Source of the DNA: Branchiostoma floridae
Lineage: Eukaryota > Chordata > Leptocardii > Amphioxiformes > Branchiostomatidae
Reading direction: 5' to 3'
Length of the DNA: 62,000 nt
NCBI RefSeq assembly: GCF_000003815.2
Contig: NC_049979.1
Span: forward strand, 6,972,729 to 7,034,728
Part shown: in pieces, positions 10,004-22,700 of the stretch
Layout of the letters: each line of letters opens with the position of its first letter
How positions within the stretch are numbered: position 1 is the first letter of the stretch
Position numbers and translations under genes: made by a program
Notes under the pieces: model-generated
The model's input: the letters and a program-made list of their open reading frames with translations, nothing else
Database searches by the model: none
What the model was told of the DNA's origin: nothing

Positions 10004-10533
10004 GATTCCTTCTGCCAGTATCAACAGAAGTTGCCGTACACGTCTGACGGCCGACTCTATCGCGCGTGTGGCGGTCTTTACGTTGGACCTAAGGCGTCTA
10101 AACACCGGCAGACCGCTTCAGGGGAAGACCAGACAACCAACCAGGGTTACACAGGGGCAGGCAGGGCGTATACTGAAGATTCCCTCCGCCGACGGTTGTG
10201 TTCCTGTCCCGTCTACCGTCCCAGCCTACACAGGGCTATATTTAGTCCTCGGTACCAGCAGGGGCTGCATTTAGAACATTCCTGCGGCTTCAGTTGAACC
10301 GACTTTCATACGATGAGAACCTGAACTCCAGCACGCCTTGACGGTCCAGGCGGCTTTTTCCAGATACATCGACGATCTTGGCCGCGAACCCGCCACGCTT
10401 TGTTTCTGTGCCCCCCTCCCCCTCCAAATCAAACACACATGGTAAGGCCGTGAGTCAGTCTCCTGCCTACCCCCAGCAGACGGACCGAGGCGACGCCCTG
10501 CCCGCAGGATCCCAGCAGCTCTCTGCTGCCAAC
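10004..10533 (+). promoter_or_regulatory. SAMD4 promoter / 5' UTR region with a 4-codon uORF
   Basis: A GC- and CpG-rich stretch directly precedes the first coding exon and probably holds the transcription start; no TATA box is evident. An upstream ATG at 10439 begins a 4-codon frame (stop TGA 10451-10453), 80 nt before the main start. The transcription start cannot be placed from sequence alone. Confidence 0.45.
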
Positions 10534-10744
10534 ATGAAGCCAAGCTCCTACATGTTTCGAGACCAAATCCAGATTCTTTCGGGCTGGTTCAAGGGCTGGA
10601 ATGAGAGCGAACAGACGGTGGCCCTGCTCTCCCTTCTGAAGAGAGTCTCGGGCGTCCAAGCCAAGTTTCTTGTCTTGTGCTTAGAGCAGAGCTTTGCGGA
10701 TTCTTCTGACATTCAGGTCTTGCAAGAACAAGCCAACAACCCAG
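10534..10744 (+). CDS. SAMD4: SAMD4 coding exon 1 (residues 1-70)
   Basis: The exon encodes the start of the N-terminal Smaug similarity region, with [20 protein letters not shown] then [11 protein letters not shown], which aligns well with vertebrate SAMD4. ATG 10534 has A at -3, a favourable context. A second in-frame ATG at 10552 (MFRDQ) matches the vertebrate start more exactly and is a possible alternative. The donor is CCAG|GTAAGA, phase 1. The frame upstream of 10534 is open for some distance but has no ATG. Confidence 0.93.
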
Positions 10745-13700
10745 GTAAGAACTTTGTCATTTTACTGAATCATGGGCATTTGTATGAAAGGACAATGTTT
10801 GTTTCCTTAGTTCACATCCAAGTGACTTGTGGAGGGTGCTAGTGTTCGACGTTGGTGTTCCTGTCTCCTAATCCTGACCTCAGCGTTGCCGGGTCATCTT
10901 GCCGGGGGTCGCCAGGGTGTGGTGCTGGAATGGTGTTGTGTCTGCATTTAGCCGCCCTCTCTTCCTACACCAACTTCCTTAGTGTGTATTTGTCACTTGA
11001 TTACTGTTGTTATGGCTGATTAAGAAAACAGTCCTAGTTGTAAAAACTGGACACCTCTGCATCACTTCACACCTAGGTGTAACCATATGATTGACCCTCC
11101 CCATAACACCCTTCCATAAACTATGGGGTTCTGTGGGAATGGGGACTGCATTTGTCCATGCAAACACAAGTTTATACAACTCACAAGAGGCACTTTTCGT
11201 GTATACAGAAACTAACCCTATGTCAATCCTGCTTCCAAAATTGAAAGATAAGGTTGTAAGATTATTCCCTTCACTAAACTGATTGAGAGATGGCGGGTTA
11301 TCAACTTGCGAATGAAGAACAAGATTGGTTTTATTCCACATATGGCCCGATTCCAAGATGGAAGCCTAACTGCATTATGGCTATTTTTCAGTCATAGCCA
11401 GCTGGTGACTGTATTACTAGCCAGTAGTGCCTATACATAAACACCACTACTCAACTGGAAAAGTATGTTTGCATCTACCACAAATAGATCAGAGCTAGGT
11501 GTTGTCTGTCTGTGTAGTATGTTGCACAAGGCCAGGAGGCTTCATTTTCTTGAAATATGTGAAAAGTGGCCAAATATCATGCCCAGTTCCATTCCAGCAC
11601 CACATGAGGTGGGACCATGCCAAATTTTCTATTTGCATTTTACAGAAACTTCCTGACACGCTTGTGATGGGGATAATCCAATTTCACCCAGTCTCCTAAT
11701 TGTGCCGGGGCGATATAATCTAATTTTTTATGGGAAAGTCATAAGTCAACGACCTGCTAGAAGTAGGGAAAACTCGTTCCCAATTCTAGCGCCCATGTTT
11801 AGCTGACAGACTGTCATTTTGACCTAAACCTGTAGATCTTCCAGGCAGGCAGAGTGTAACCAATTATACACCCTCCATCTGTGGGCCATTATGCAATGAT
11901 ATGGATTAGGTATCTGCATTGGTAAAGAAGTCAATGAGCATTTTCAGGCTGTGTGCTTCCTACAATGTGAATATATAAGATGTGTTACATGGACAGAAAT
12001 ACAAATGTACAGACAACCCTGCTTAGCCCAACTGACTGGTTCCCCAAGGGCCTGTGTTATGAATGGCCCCACATTCCAGTGCTGCTGCCCTCTGGGCCTT
12101 CTGGTTTCCCATTCATACCTTGGGTGAACTACTCACCTTTATCTCACACTGGAATGGAACACCAGCACCACTTATCATGCAGCTTTATTATATCTCTGCT
12201 TATAAAAATCATCCTTCCCTTGAAGTTGTCCTTGAAATGGCCTTGTAGAGGAATAAATTTCCTGTGGACCTTGGTCCAATCCATGATGATTTGATATTAA
12301 TATTAAACAATAACACAGTGTTATGGTGCAGAATGAAAATAAAGCACTGTCTCAAGTTTTCTCCACAGTTACATAAAGGTCTCTCCTGTTCTGCTTTCAG
12401 ATAAAGCCATAGTCAATCGCAATGTAATATTCACTGCATGAAAACCGCTCTTTAAGCTCTCTTAAAGTGTGCTTAAGGGTGCCGTATTGGCATTCTTTAA
12501 GTTACTTTACGCAATACTTACGCATTCGTAAATATTATGTTTAAGCCATAATTACATGCGTCCGTAAACGACACGTAGTGGCACACATTTAAGCAACATT
12601 TAAGCACCGTAAAGCATACTTAATTCCAAATGATTACGCTACCTTTAAGCTCTGTAAAGTTCCGTAAAAGATGTGATTTAAGTTGTCTTAAAGTTTTCTT
12701 AAAGAGTAATTAATGGCACTCATTTAAGATCTGTAAATCAGTTGTAAATATCGATATTTAAGCTTGATATAAGCTTCTTTATTTCAATGATTTTGCATAC
12801 TACGATCATGTGTCAGTGAATGTATCTTTTATGTAATGTGGTGTAATGTTATGTAATTCAGGTATCCTTTCTTGTTTGTTTTTTATGGCCAGCCATTGTT
12901 GTGTTCCAATCTTTGTACATGCACGCAATCAAATATGCCATGTTTAGCTCCACCCTCTATGTCTCGGCGTGATGCATTCACTCCTGGGCCAGTAGAACAT
13001 CTTGCTTTCTGCATTTTTCATCCAGTTCCGTCCATTCAGATGTCTCAGGCCTCCAGGTCATCTGGAAACGAACTTGAACTACGTAGACTTTTGTTCAGGG
13101 TTGAAGGAGATACATGCCCCATAAATCGACTAGCCGGCGCGGCGGCGTAACTCCCCGGGCTTGATACGGGGCATGTTGCTAGGGGCCCGGGGAGATACAC
13201 TGCTGCGCTCCCTTGCCTTCTCTAGGAAACCAAACTGGGTAACGAGAATACCGGTTCCCGCCTGCCCAACGCGCGCCCGCACTACCAGCTGGCCCCACTT
13301 ACGTCGGCCCCCGACTATCGCTTGCTTCTCCGAGAGGCAAAGCGATAGTTGCTAGCTGGATCGGCAGACCGGTGGGTGTTTTGGTCCCGGGGCGCGGGGA
13401 TTGGTAAACCTTTGCGCGCTGGCTCTTAGGAGTTCTGGCTTCACAGGGTATCCATTGGCCGGCTAGCGCTTTCCTCCAATAAGCAGGGTGATCCAATTCT
13501 TGTCCAGGGCAGTAATAGTCGACCGACCGGCCAGGCTCACGGCTTTGTTGTTCTTGGTGACAGTACGGTGTTTGTGTCCTGGAGCCATTATATTCTGCGT
13601 CCCCTGGGCTGAGTTATACGTTGGAGCTGTAGCAGGTCCACACCCAAGCAAGCTACGATCACCAAATGGTGACAGAGTATATTTGAATTAGGAGCGTGAG

Positions 13701-16700
13701 TGCTGATTGGTCCAAATCGCGCGTTGTTTAAATTGAAACAATTATTTGCATAGTCAGCAGACATGATGGTCTATGTTATGTGTATTGCTATTGTTATTCA
13801 TAGACAGGCTTGCTGACCATTTCACAATTGAACAATAGAGTCTAAGTCAACAGCCCAAGAAGGGTGTAAAATGTATTCCAGTCTAAATACATGCTAAAAA
13901 GCCTGCCCATGCAGAAATCACGTCTAGAAATTGTACATTTTACCACCGCATAGAAAAAAATGAATAAGTTCAGTCAAATACAAACATGATAAGGTCAATT
14001 AAAGCCAGCAGGAAAAGTCAAATCATGAAAGTGAGCTCAGATGAGCCTGGCGGAAATCAAAGACTTTAAAAACGTAATATAGAATGTCCTTGCAGAAATG
14101 AATTCTTATATATTGTGCCGAGGAAATTCAGCCCCCAGGCTGGGAGAGACTGCTGCAGCGCGTTATATCTAATAATGAAAGTTATGAAAACATGAACTTT
14201 ATGTGATCCAGTATGAACGACTTTCTGTGGTGTCTACGGTACAATTTGGTACTTGATTGTGTTTTAAAGCTTAGAAATGGATTGAAACAAAGATGGCGTG
14301 GGCTGAGTCAGTGGATATGTAAACAAAGAAAAAATCCCGCTCGGAACTTGAATTTGTTTTTATGACCTAGATACACTTGCTGGCTGTCATTAAACCCGCT
14401 ACTTCACAATTTGTGTTCTGCAATTCATATTGGTCGATCTTCTGATACTGTGCAAGTATTTACAAGACTGAAAATGTGCATAATTCGAGAAAATCAGTTA
14501 CCACATCGGTAAACCAAATATTTGTATGATGCTTTGTTTTGTTTTGTTTTAGTTTGCGTAGACTGCACAGGCCGTCTCCTACGTGACGCCTTCGAATCTA
14601 AAACAATTAGGCATTGCATGCTATAGCTTTAGGATCTAAGTCCTGTTACGTTTTATGTCTTTACTATATCTGAAACTCTATCACATATATCAGTAAATTG
14701 TACTACATATTTTTTGGCAGTATTATGACAATGCAGAGTTGGTGTTGTCCCGCTTCTGCAGGACTTTTGCCTCCTCACTGTAATTATAAAAGGCGTGTGC
14801 GCAGAAGCTTTTGAATAAACTCTAGTATAACAACATATCAAGGAGTAAAGTATTCAAAATCCATTAATTGAAGAAAAAATTAGACTGATGACAGACGCTG
14901 CTACCACCAACTTTAAGCAGCTTAAATAAAGCTTAAATAAACGACTTTAAACTCTCCTAATGGGCGTTTAAAAGTATCGTATATGAAATAATTAAAATGA
15001 AGAGTAAAAGCGATGATTATTTTAGTCAATACATATAAACTTTGTTGGCAAAACTGCGCAAATTAATGTCATATCTTTAAGGCAAAGTTAAGTGTACCTT
15101 AACTAATATGTAAAGTTATTTACATGTTTAAGTGGACTTAACGTTTTTCTTAAATGTGTCTTAAATATCGATTTTTAGTTGTGGCATTTACGACTTCTTA
15201 AATGTAGCTTAATAATAGCTTAATCATATTCAAATGTTTAAGCTTCATTTACGAATCCCATTAAGCATGCTTAAATATCCAATTTGGTGCAGTGATTGTA
15301 TTCTTTGAAAATTGTAAATTTTGCAGACTCAGGTTATAACACAACTGTACAAAGCCCTCCAGCATCAAATGTTGTAGCTGTATTTTGTAGCCTTCCAATA
15401 GTTTGCAATGTAATATCCACCTTGATTTTCAAGTTATAAACCTCTGCACGAGGCCTTTTCAAAATGAAGGATGGAAATGTCAGGGATGAGACATGGCATG
15501 GTAAAGTGTAATCCTTGGTATGGTTCCATTGTTGTTCCTGTCAGCTAAAGGAGGCAGACAAGTCTAGTTTGTCCCTGGGTCAGGAAATCCTGCTTCAGTC
15601 ACCTCAGGCACCTTATCTAGCCAGACCTGTCTTTCATATTTCAATTTGTAGGTCTGCCTGCCGTTGCTTTTAGTTTTGGACCTTACTAGCATCTTGAAGC
15701 GATCTCTAACCTAATGGCATATCTACGTCAGCTGTTACATGCTTTTACCAACAGTAGCTTGTGTTGTCTGCCTACCAAGTGGCCGTTTTTCTGTAATCTT
15801 GCCTCTGGGCCTTTCACTCCAGCAGCTCCAAATGTTAGAGCACTTGGTTTCTGCAAATTAGCAATTGTGTATGCAGTTGGCAGTAAGAGATGCCAGCATC
15901 TGCCCTAGCTGTCAATATCACTGTAACAATGTTTCTTTCATGCTGCTCAGTTTCAGTCTCCAGGTTTTATTGTATAACATTCCCCTGAAGTGGAAGATGG
16001 AAACCCTGGCCAGCAGTGTGCCCCAGGTGTTGGCAGGGCATACCATATGCATGTGTAATTGTTTTCTCAGATTTCTATGCTGGTCTGCTGGCATTCCCCT
16101 CACAGGAAATGCACACTTGTGCAGCAGATATGAATGTAAACGAAGCTGGCCAAGCCTGAAGACTGAGCCATTCAGCATTTCCCAGGCCAGTCCAAACACA
16201 AGTCCTGGTCACCTGTCTAATTTTACACTGCTGTCAGGGAAAACTCTGTGTCTTTTAAGTCTGTAAAAATAAGTGACAGCAGCGATCCCTTTTCATATGT
16301 GAAGATGTTATCAGAGGCCTGCTTTGTTTCTGTTGGAGCAGCAGACTTGCCAGCTCAAGTGGTATTTTGTTTGGCTATCAGCATGGTAGAACCCAAGCAT
16401 TGATATGGTTATGATGGTCACTTATCCATATGGACACGATCCTCTGGTGGTGTTACAAGAACTACTGCATACATGGCAAAACAAAGCTGCCAAACTACAT
16501 GTTCAAACAATAACAGTTCAGTCTCAAATTCACAGGCATGCTATGGTTGGGACTGTCTGATATTATTGGATGATCTGTTGTTTATTTTACTGATGATATG
16601 GTTCAGGATTCTGTGCAATTAAGAGGCTTTTACTAAGTTTTAGAAATTAAGTACTGAAAAGTCAATGTTTGCCGAAAAGCAAATGCAGAGTAATCTCCTT

Positions 16701-19700
16701 CCCATCCTTTCCTGATGGGATACGGAAATAAAATCATGCTGGTCGGTGTAAGATCAGTATATGGGTTTCACAATATTTATTGATGCTGCCTTATGTCCAG
16801 GGATGAGAAAGGAATAAAGTCAGGATAACATTATGCAATTTGATAAGCCATTCAGTAATCTCTTAATCAGTAAATGTGTATCAAGCACTATTCAAGATGT
16901 GTTTTGATAATGTTACAATTTCCGTCCATATGTCAAGGTTTGCACAGTGAAAGGGTTCAGACCAAATGACACCCAAGCATTAGGGTGCCTTGTAATGCAT
17001 ATCTTTTGAAGTGGGTGCACTTCAGTGCATTCCAGCTCCGTTCTAAAACACCCCACTGACAGCACATTTGTTTATATGTTGGCGAGAGGAATTTCTGTCC
17101 CACTCTGTGTTGTAAGAAGGGTGGGACTTAAGATTCCTTTGATGCTTCCTCCTGACAGAAGTTTTATTAAAGAATTTTTACAGATTTCCAAGTTCAAATT
17201 CCTGTTTTCTCTATAGCTGTGCAAAGAACTGGACTGATTTGCAGTGTTAAGTTTTTAATTTCCATAGTTAAGTTATCACAAATTCCTAGCTGTTACATTG
17301 TAGACCAGATCATTTGCAAATGTTAAATTCAATTCAGAAAGATCCATACAGCTTTGTCTGTTTGGATTTTTTTATCTGTTATGATGAGAAAGATTAATAA
17401 AGATGTCAATACTGGAATCATGTGAGATAGGCCTCGTTCATAGCTGGACCATTTCCTTGTGATACCAGTCTGAGTTTGTCCCACCAGTGCTACATGTTTA
17501 TCCCTGGCAGGGAGGTGTCAGATGTTGGAGGGGCATGATGTGGACTTTTCATTATATCCACAAACATCCCAGCTGCTAGAGTACCCTTGGAAATGTCTAC
17601 AATGTCTAAAATTGGCCTCCAGTTTGGCCTGCAGAAAACAACCCTGTACCCACTCCAGCGTGGTCTTTGTATATATCAACAACTCCTGGCAGCTGGTTGT
17701 TACATTCAAAATTAGGGATAAGAAAGCTGAAGCCGTTAAACATAGCTGTACCACGCTCAGAGGATGTATACAGCAGCGCTATAATAACAAGTACCTATAT
17801 GCCAATTACACTTCTTTTAATGAGAAGACAATTGGACTATGTGGGAGGGATAAATGGATTCCCCCAAATTACATGGTGAGACGGAGAATTGTAAAATGGC
17901 TAAATGATGACATCAGGATATACATTCATACACATACAATGCACACATACAAATATTTTCAACTGTGTTAAAATAATTACCATGAAATATGCCCTGAAAG
18001 ATTTATGACTTCATACTGTCTGTTTATCTGCTGAATGTGCAGTGAGATATGTGTAGCTAAGCCCTTCTCATAACAGAAGCAAAGGGCTATATTTGTATGA
18101 ATATTTCAGCCACACTGCTGTGTCCAAGGAGAGATTGATCAGTCTGTGCTCTCTAATTATGAAGCAGGCATTTGGGTGGCTGATTACATCAAGCCTTATA
18201 AGGACAGTTCCTTTGGAGACAATTTTGCCTACTGCTACCACTTCTCACAAGATAAGATGCGCAGTCCAGGAATTAGAACAGGAAATAAACAAATTATACA
18301 TGTTACTCATTGCTGACGTAAGCTTTGGTAGTTGTTGGGGTCAGGAATGGAAATCCCCATGGGTTATATATAGCAGGGAAGCCTGGCACAGAATGGTAAT
18401 TGAGAGCAACGTCAGCCCTGTTGCACAGTAATACTAATACCACCCTGAAGGTGCATCAGGTTGGTTCATTTTAGAGGATCAGAAAAGGAAAAAGATATCT
18501 TCCAATCATCAGGATGTACATCAATTTGATGTGTATTTTAATGAGTAATTTGAGAAAGATGAAACAGATATGGAGACATCATCAGGCAATAGTTTAAATC
18601 ATGGGGATTTATTTATTATATTGACATGAAAATATAGGAATTAAAGATATCATTGGATCACTTGGATGTCATTTGTATTTTGTACACATATTTTTCTAGT
18701 GAGGCTTTATTGAATAACAATTATAACGAAGGGATTCGTTTGTAATGAACTGTGATATGAGTGCCCCACACCCAAGGAAAATAAAAGATATTTCGTTTTT
18801 CCTTCATCTAGAACTACTAGAGTGATAAATTGACTTCAGGTAAGAAGTATGAATAAGAAGGAGATTATTCAGTAGATAGGTAATATCATGCTCTGTAAGT
18901 TATGTTCCTATAAATTCCCTGTGGGTAAGAAGTGCCCTGCAGAAGAGCCCATATCCTGCAGTAATTGGACGATCTCTGGCATCTTTAATAACTCCTCCAT
19001 CATGCCTCCCCAGGTTTGGGCTAAAAATATCCCTCACGACTCCTTGACGTCAATTACGCGTGATGTGGTATTGAAATGGTAAGCCGGCAGGAAGCAGCTA
19101 TGTCTGATGTGGTTGGAGGGGTGTGTGTGTGATAACTTGCTGGTCAGTTATAGTTCACTGCCCTGCATGACTGTCAAGTTTGAAGGATTGGTCAGTCTTG
19201 TTCATTCCTTCTGAATGGGTCTTTTTCCTCCCTGCAAACCAGCCGCCTTTGAATCTCAAGTGACAATTTGATATTCATGACAACTGCTTAACATATTTCG
19301 ACCTACATGACCATGATATCTCTCTCTCTTTTTTTTTAAACCAAACTTTTCCTTGATATAGCTACGTACTGCTTGTGATTTTTAATGAGATACAATGGGC
19401 ACACTTGAGCCTTTATTGGCTACTGTTTACTTGTTCTGTGGATAATCCATTATATCCAGACTGTTAATCTTCCTGTCAAACCTATAGCAGGCAGTAGCCC
19501 AGGTCCATTACAGTAGTGTACCTGGCTGGTAGGGCTCTGCTTCACCTGAGCCAGTCCTTCAGGTTTTGCTGTTACTTACACCAGTCTTGGTCTGATTGTT
19601 CATGCAAAACGTCATATTTCTATCCTATATATTTTTTTGTAAATTACAAGCATGCAACTGTTGTTTTATAATAATCTCAGACATGCTGCCCATCCTTTTG

Positions 19701-22700
19701 CTTATTTTGCCCGCCTGGCCCCTTATTTTGTTGTATCTGGGACATCCTTATGTTGTGTGTTGGTACAGGCTGGTTATGTTCTACGGGTAGTGCATACCAA
19801 TATTAAAAAAAAAAAATGCATTGTGCATGATGTGGTGGCTGTGTGTGCATGACAGATGAGACTACACCCTGATTGGGAAAGGCTGCTATTGGAATTGCAG
19901 GTGAAGGATAGATATTGGAAGGGGAGAAGTATTGGGAATTGTCCTGTTGCATGCAGAGTAGTTTTACATCTTTGTAGACTACAGTCGACAGTGTGCATGA
20001 AAAAAAAATTGTATGGATATTGCTACATATTTTGTGGCTTTTTAATACTGTGTATTGTTTGAATAGTCTCTGTCTCTCTGCCAATCTAAAGTTATATAAT
20101 TGTCAAACTAACTACTGTAAATGCATTTAAGTTCGTGGGGATTTAATTTCGCGGTAGCGGGAAAATGGACTTTTCGCAGTGGTTTTAATTTCGCGATAGC
20201 ACCATGCACTGTAGTCTCTTACTGCTATGGAAAAATGTTCGCTGTGGTTTTAAATTCGCGGTGAAGCGGTCGCGGCGAAAACCGCGAACATTAAGCCACC
20301 GCGAACATTTCTGCATTTACTGTAGTTCTTCAAAATTAACATTTACCTCCTCACATCTGATGGGATACATTATTCAGAGAGTTTCACTACCATTGAGGTA
20401 TGCAAATCATGTTAATGGATGCATAGTGCCATTTCTAACAACAGATGTAACCAGCATCTTGAAATTTGTTCTGATTTTGCAAGATGAACTGTTATTAATT
20501 TAAACAGTTACATCGTTCTTTCTAAATACTTTTTTTACTTGAAGCCGTTTTCTAAATTCTTTTGATGAAGCAATAAATCAAAGTAAAGACACTTGTGATG
20601 AAAAGATTACAGTCAGATTATTTTGGGATGGGATCTGCAATAGCAGGATGTAAGATGACCAGATATGCTATGTTGTGACACAAACATCATATCTTAATAT
20701 ATAACTTGTATCCTTGAGTGTATGTATCATACCAGGATTTGCATTAACATGGTAACAAGTACCTAGGAGATAGTGCTGCTGAAAATATGGTGGCCTCCCC
20801 GAAAGCCGCGAACATAAAACCACAGCGAACATTTCTGCATTTACAGTAGTTTCCAAGCAGATGTGAGGAGGAGGACAATCAGTAGCTTTCTATTTTTTCG
20901 TTTCCTGCGTGGACTTGTACATGTATGTACATGTGCAGGAAAAAATGCAGTGCAAAGCTGGTAATGACATTTCCTCCCCGCATCTGTTTGTAGATTCTTG
21001 AATGCTGGTGCCAGGTGGACAACACAGTCGGGATGATTGGACTAGTGATTATGGGAAGGGAACTTTCACAGCAATTAGGAGGTTTCGTTTGAATGTATGC
21101 ACATCTACACCGTGGCTACGTGCGTTATTAAGCGTACAGCAGGTCAGCAGGTATGAAGAAATTGACCATTTCCTGCTGTCGTGCCTGTAATATGGATTTC
21201 CTCAGGGTTGAAGCCTGTTCTTCCCTTGACAGTCATTAGGCAGGAAGTCTTGTGGCTGAACATGTACAATGACATTCAGAATGAAAAAAAGATGATCTTA
21301 AATCTCCGTTTGAATGAGTAGTAATTAAGTTGTATAGTTTTGACTGGATTGTCTTTTTCAATGGGCTGTTGTTACATTAGTACTGATGGCAGTTGACAGA
21401 TGTTGTAATGGCATAATACTGGCTTGATGTGTTTGTTGAGAGAAGTACAATCAATAGGGGTTATCGTCATGGAAACCATGTGTGGTATTTGTCCAAATTT
21501 ACGACGTTTGGAAAGTTTGATTCTACATCTATGACCATATCGTTTACGAGTGACTGTTGCCTTTAGTTTTGAGTATAAATTGTCACAGAAGTTCAGATGT
21601 AAACAACATGCTTTTACCGTAAGCCCTCTGCTTAGACCAAGTACTACAGATAGCCATTCCTGGTAGGACTTCCATCATTTTCCATTTGTATGGAATCCTT
21701 CAGAGTAGGTGGGATCCCAATGCCTGGTTACTGTTTACATGTTGCCATGGCTACTGATAAGGCTTTGTGGTTTTAATGTGCTGTTGCTTACATGTTTCCC
21801 TAACTTTGGGCCCATTTGGATCTGTTGTGAAACCTGTGATAGAACACAGATGATTGTTCCATGAGTTGGAGGTAATACCTCCCATGTTTACAAACGGTTG
21901 CTCATCCCTGCCCAATTTGTTTATCTTTCTGTTTGCATGATGATGTGACAACGGGTGAACCACACTTACAGCTCAATGTCAGTTAGCAAAACAAAATTGA
22001 CAAAAACTACTGTTATGTATAGTAGTGAGTCAAGTATGTAGGACTGGGAAAGCAGTGAAGAGTACTAGTTACTGTATTTGTCCTTTATTGCCTAATGATC
22101 TACAATATGATAATAAACAGATCTTTTGTTAGAAACACAAACCGCATCATGATCATTTGTCAAGAGTATATAAGACAGTCACCTGCTAAATCATGAAGAG
22201 AGCCATTCCAGGATTCTTGCTGGTTTGCTGGAATTGAATCAGTTTGAGCTTATTATTGAATTTCTCATCACTACTGTGATTCAAGTAGCACTATCCGCCG
22301 GTGTATCAGCCAACAAAGATGCCTGCAAACAACTCAGATGCTTGTATTGTACCAGCAGCATGTGTTTTGTGGAGGCAAGGTTTGTGTCTGTTTATACTAA
22401 TGTTGGACTGTCTGACATGACAAGTTCTGTCTGTGTTTGGTACTGACGCAGGTTGTAATGAGTCATGCAGGACAGATGAATGATGAAGAGAACAGTGTTG
22501 ATGTCAGCAGGTTGGCCTGGATGCTGGCCAGACCCCTCCACATTATTAGATTGGACTGCAGCCTAAACCCTCCCCAGTGTAACAGTGGATGACTGGATGT
22601 TATAGTTCCTGGTACAGCAGCTGAGACGTGACATGTGTACAGCTGCAGCACCATGAAAGTCATTGTTTATAACATACTGACACAGTCTTGTACCTGCACA

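Noticed and set aside
10378-10533. Extension of SAMD4 exon 1 upstream of ATG 10534
   Set aside because: The frame is open but has no ATG, starts only at TTG, and does not match vertebrate SAMD4.
17522-17971. 149-codon + strand frame in SAMD4 intron 1
   Set aside because: No recognisable domain; length is within chance expectation for a 27.7-kb intron, and there is no exon-like context.
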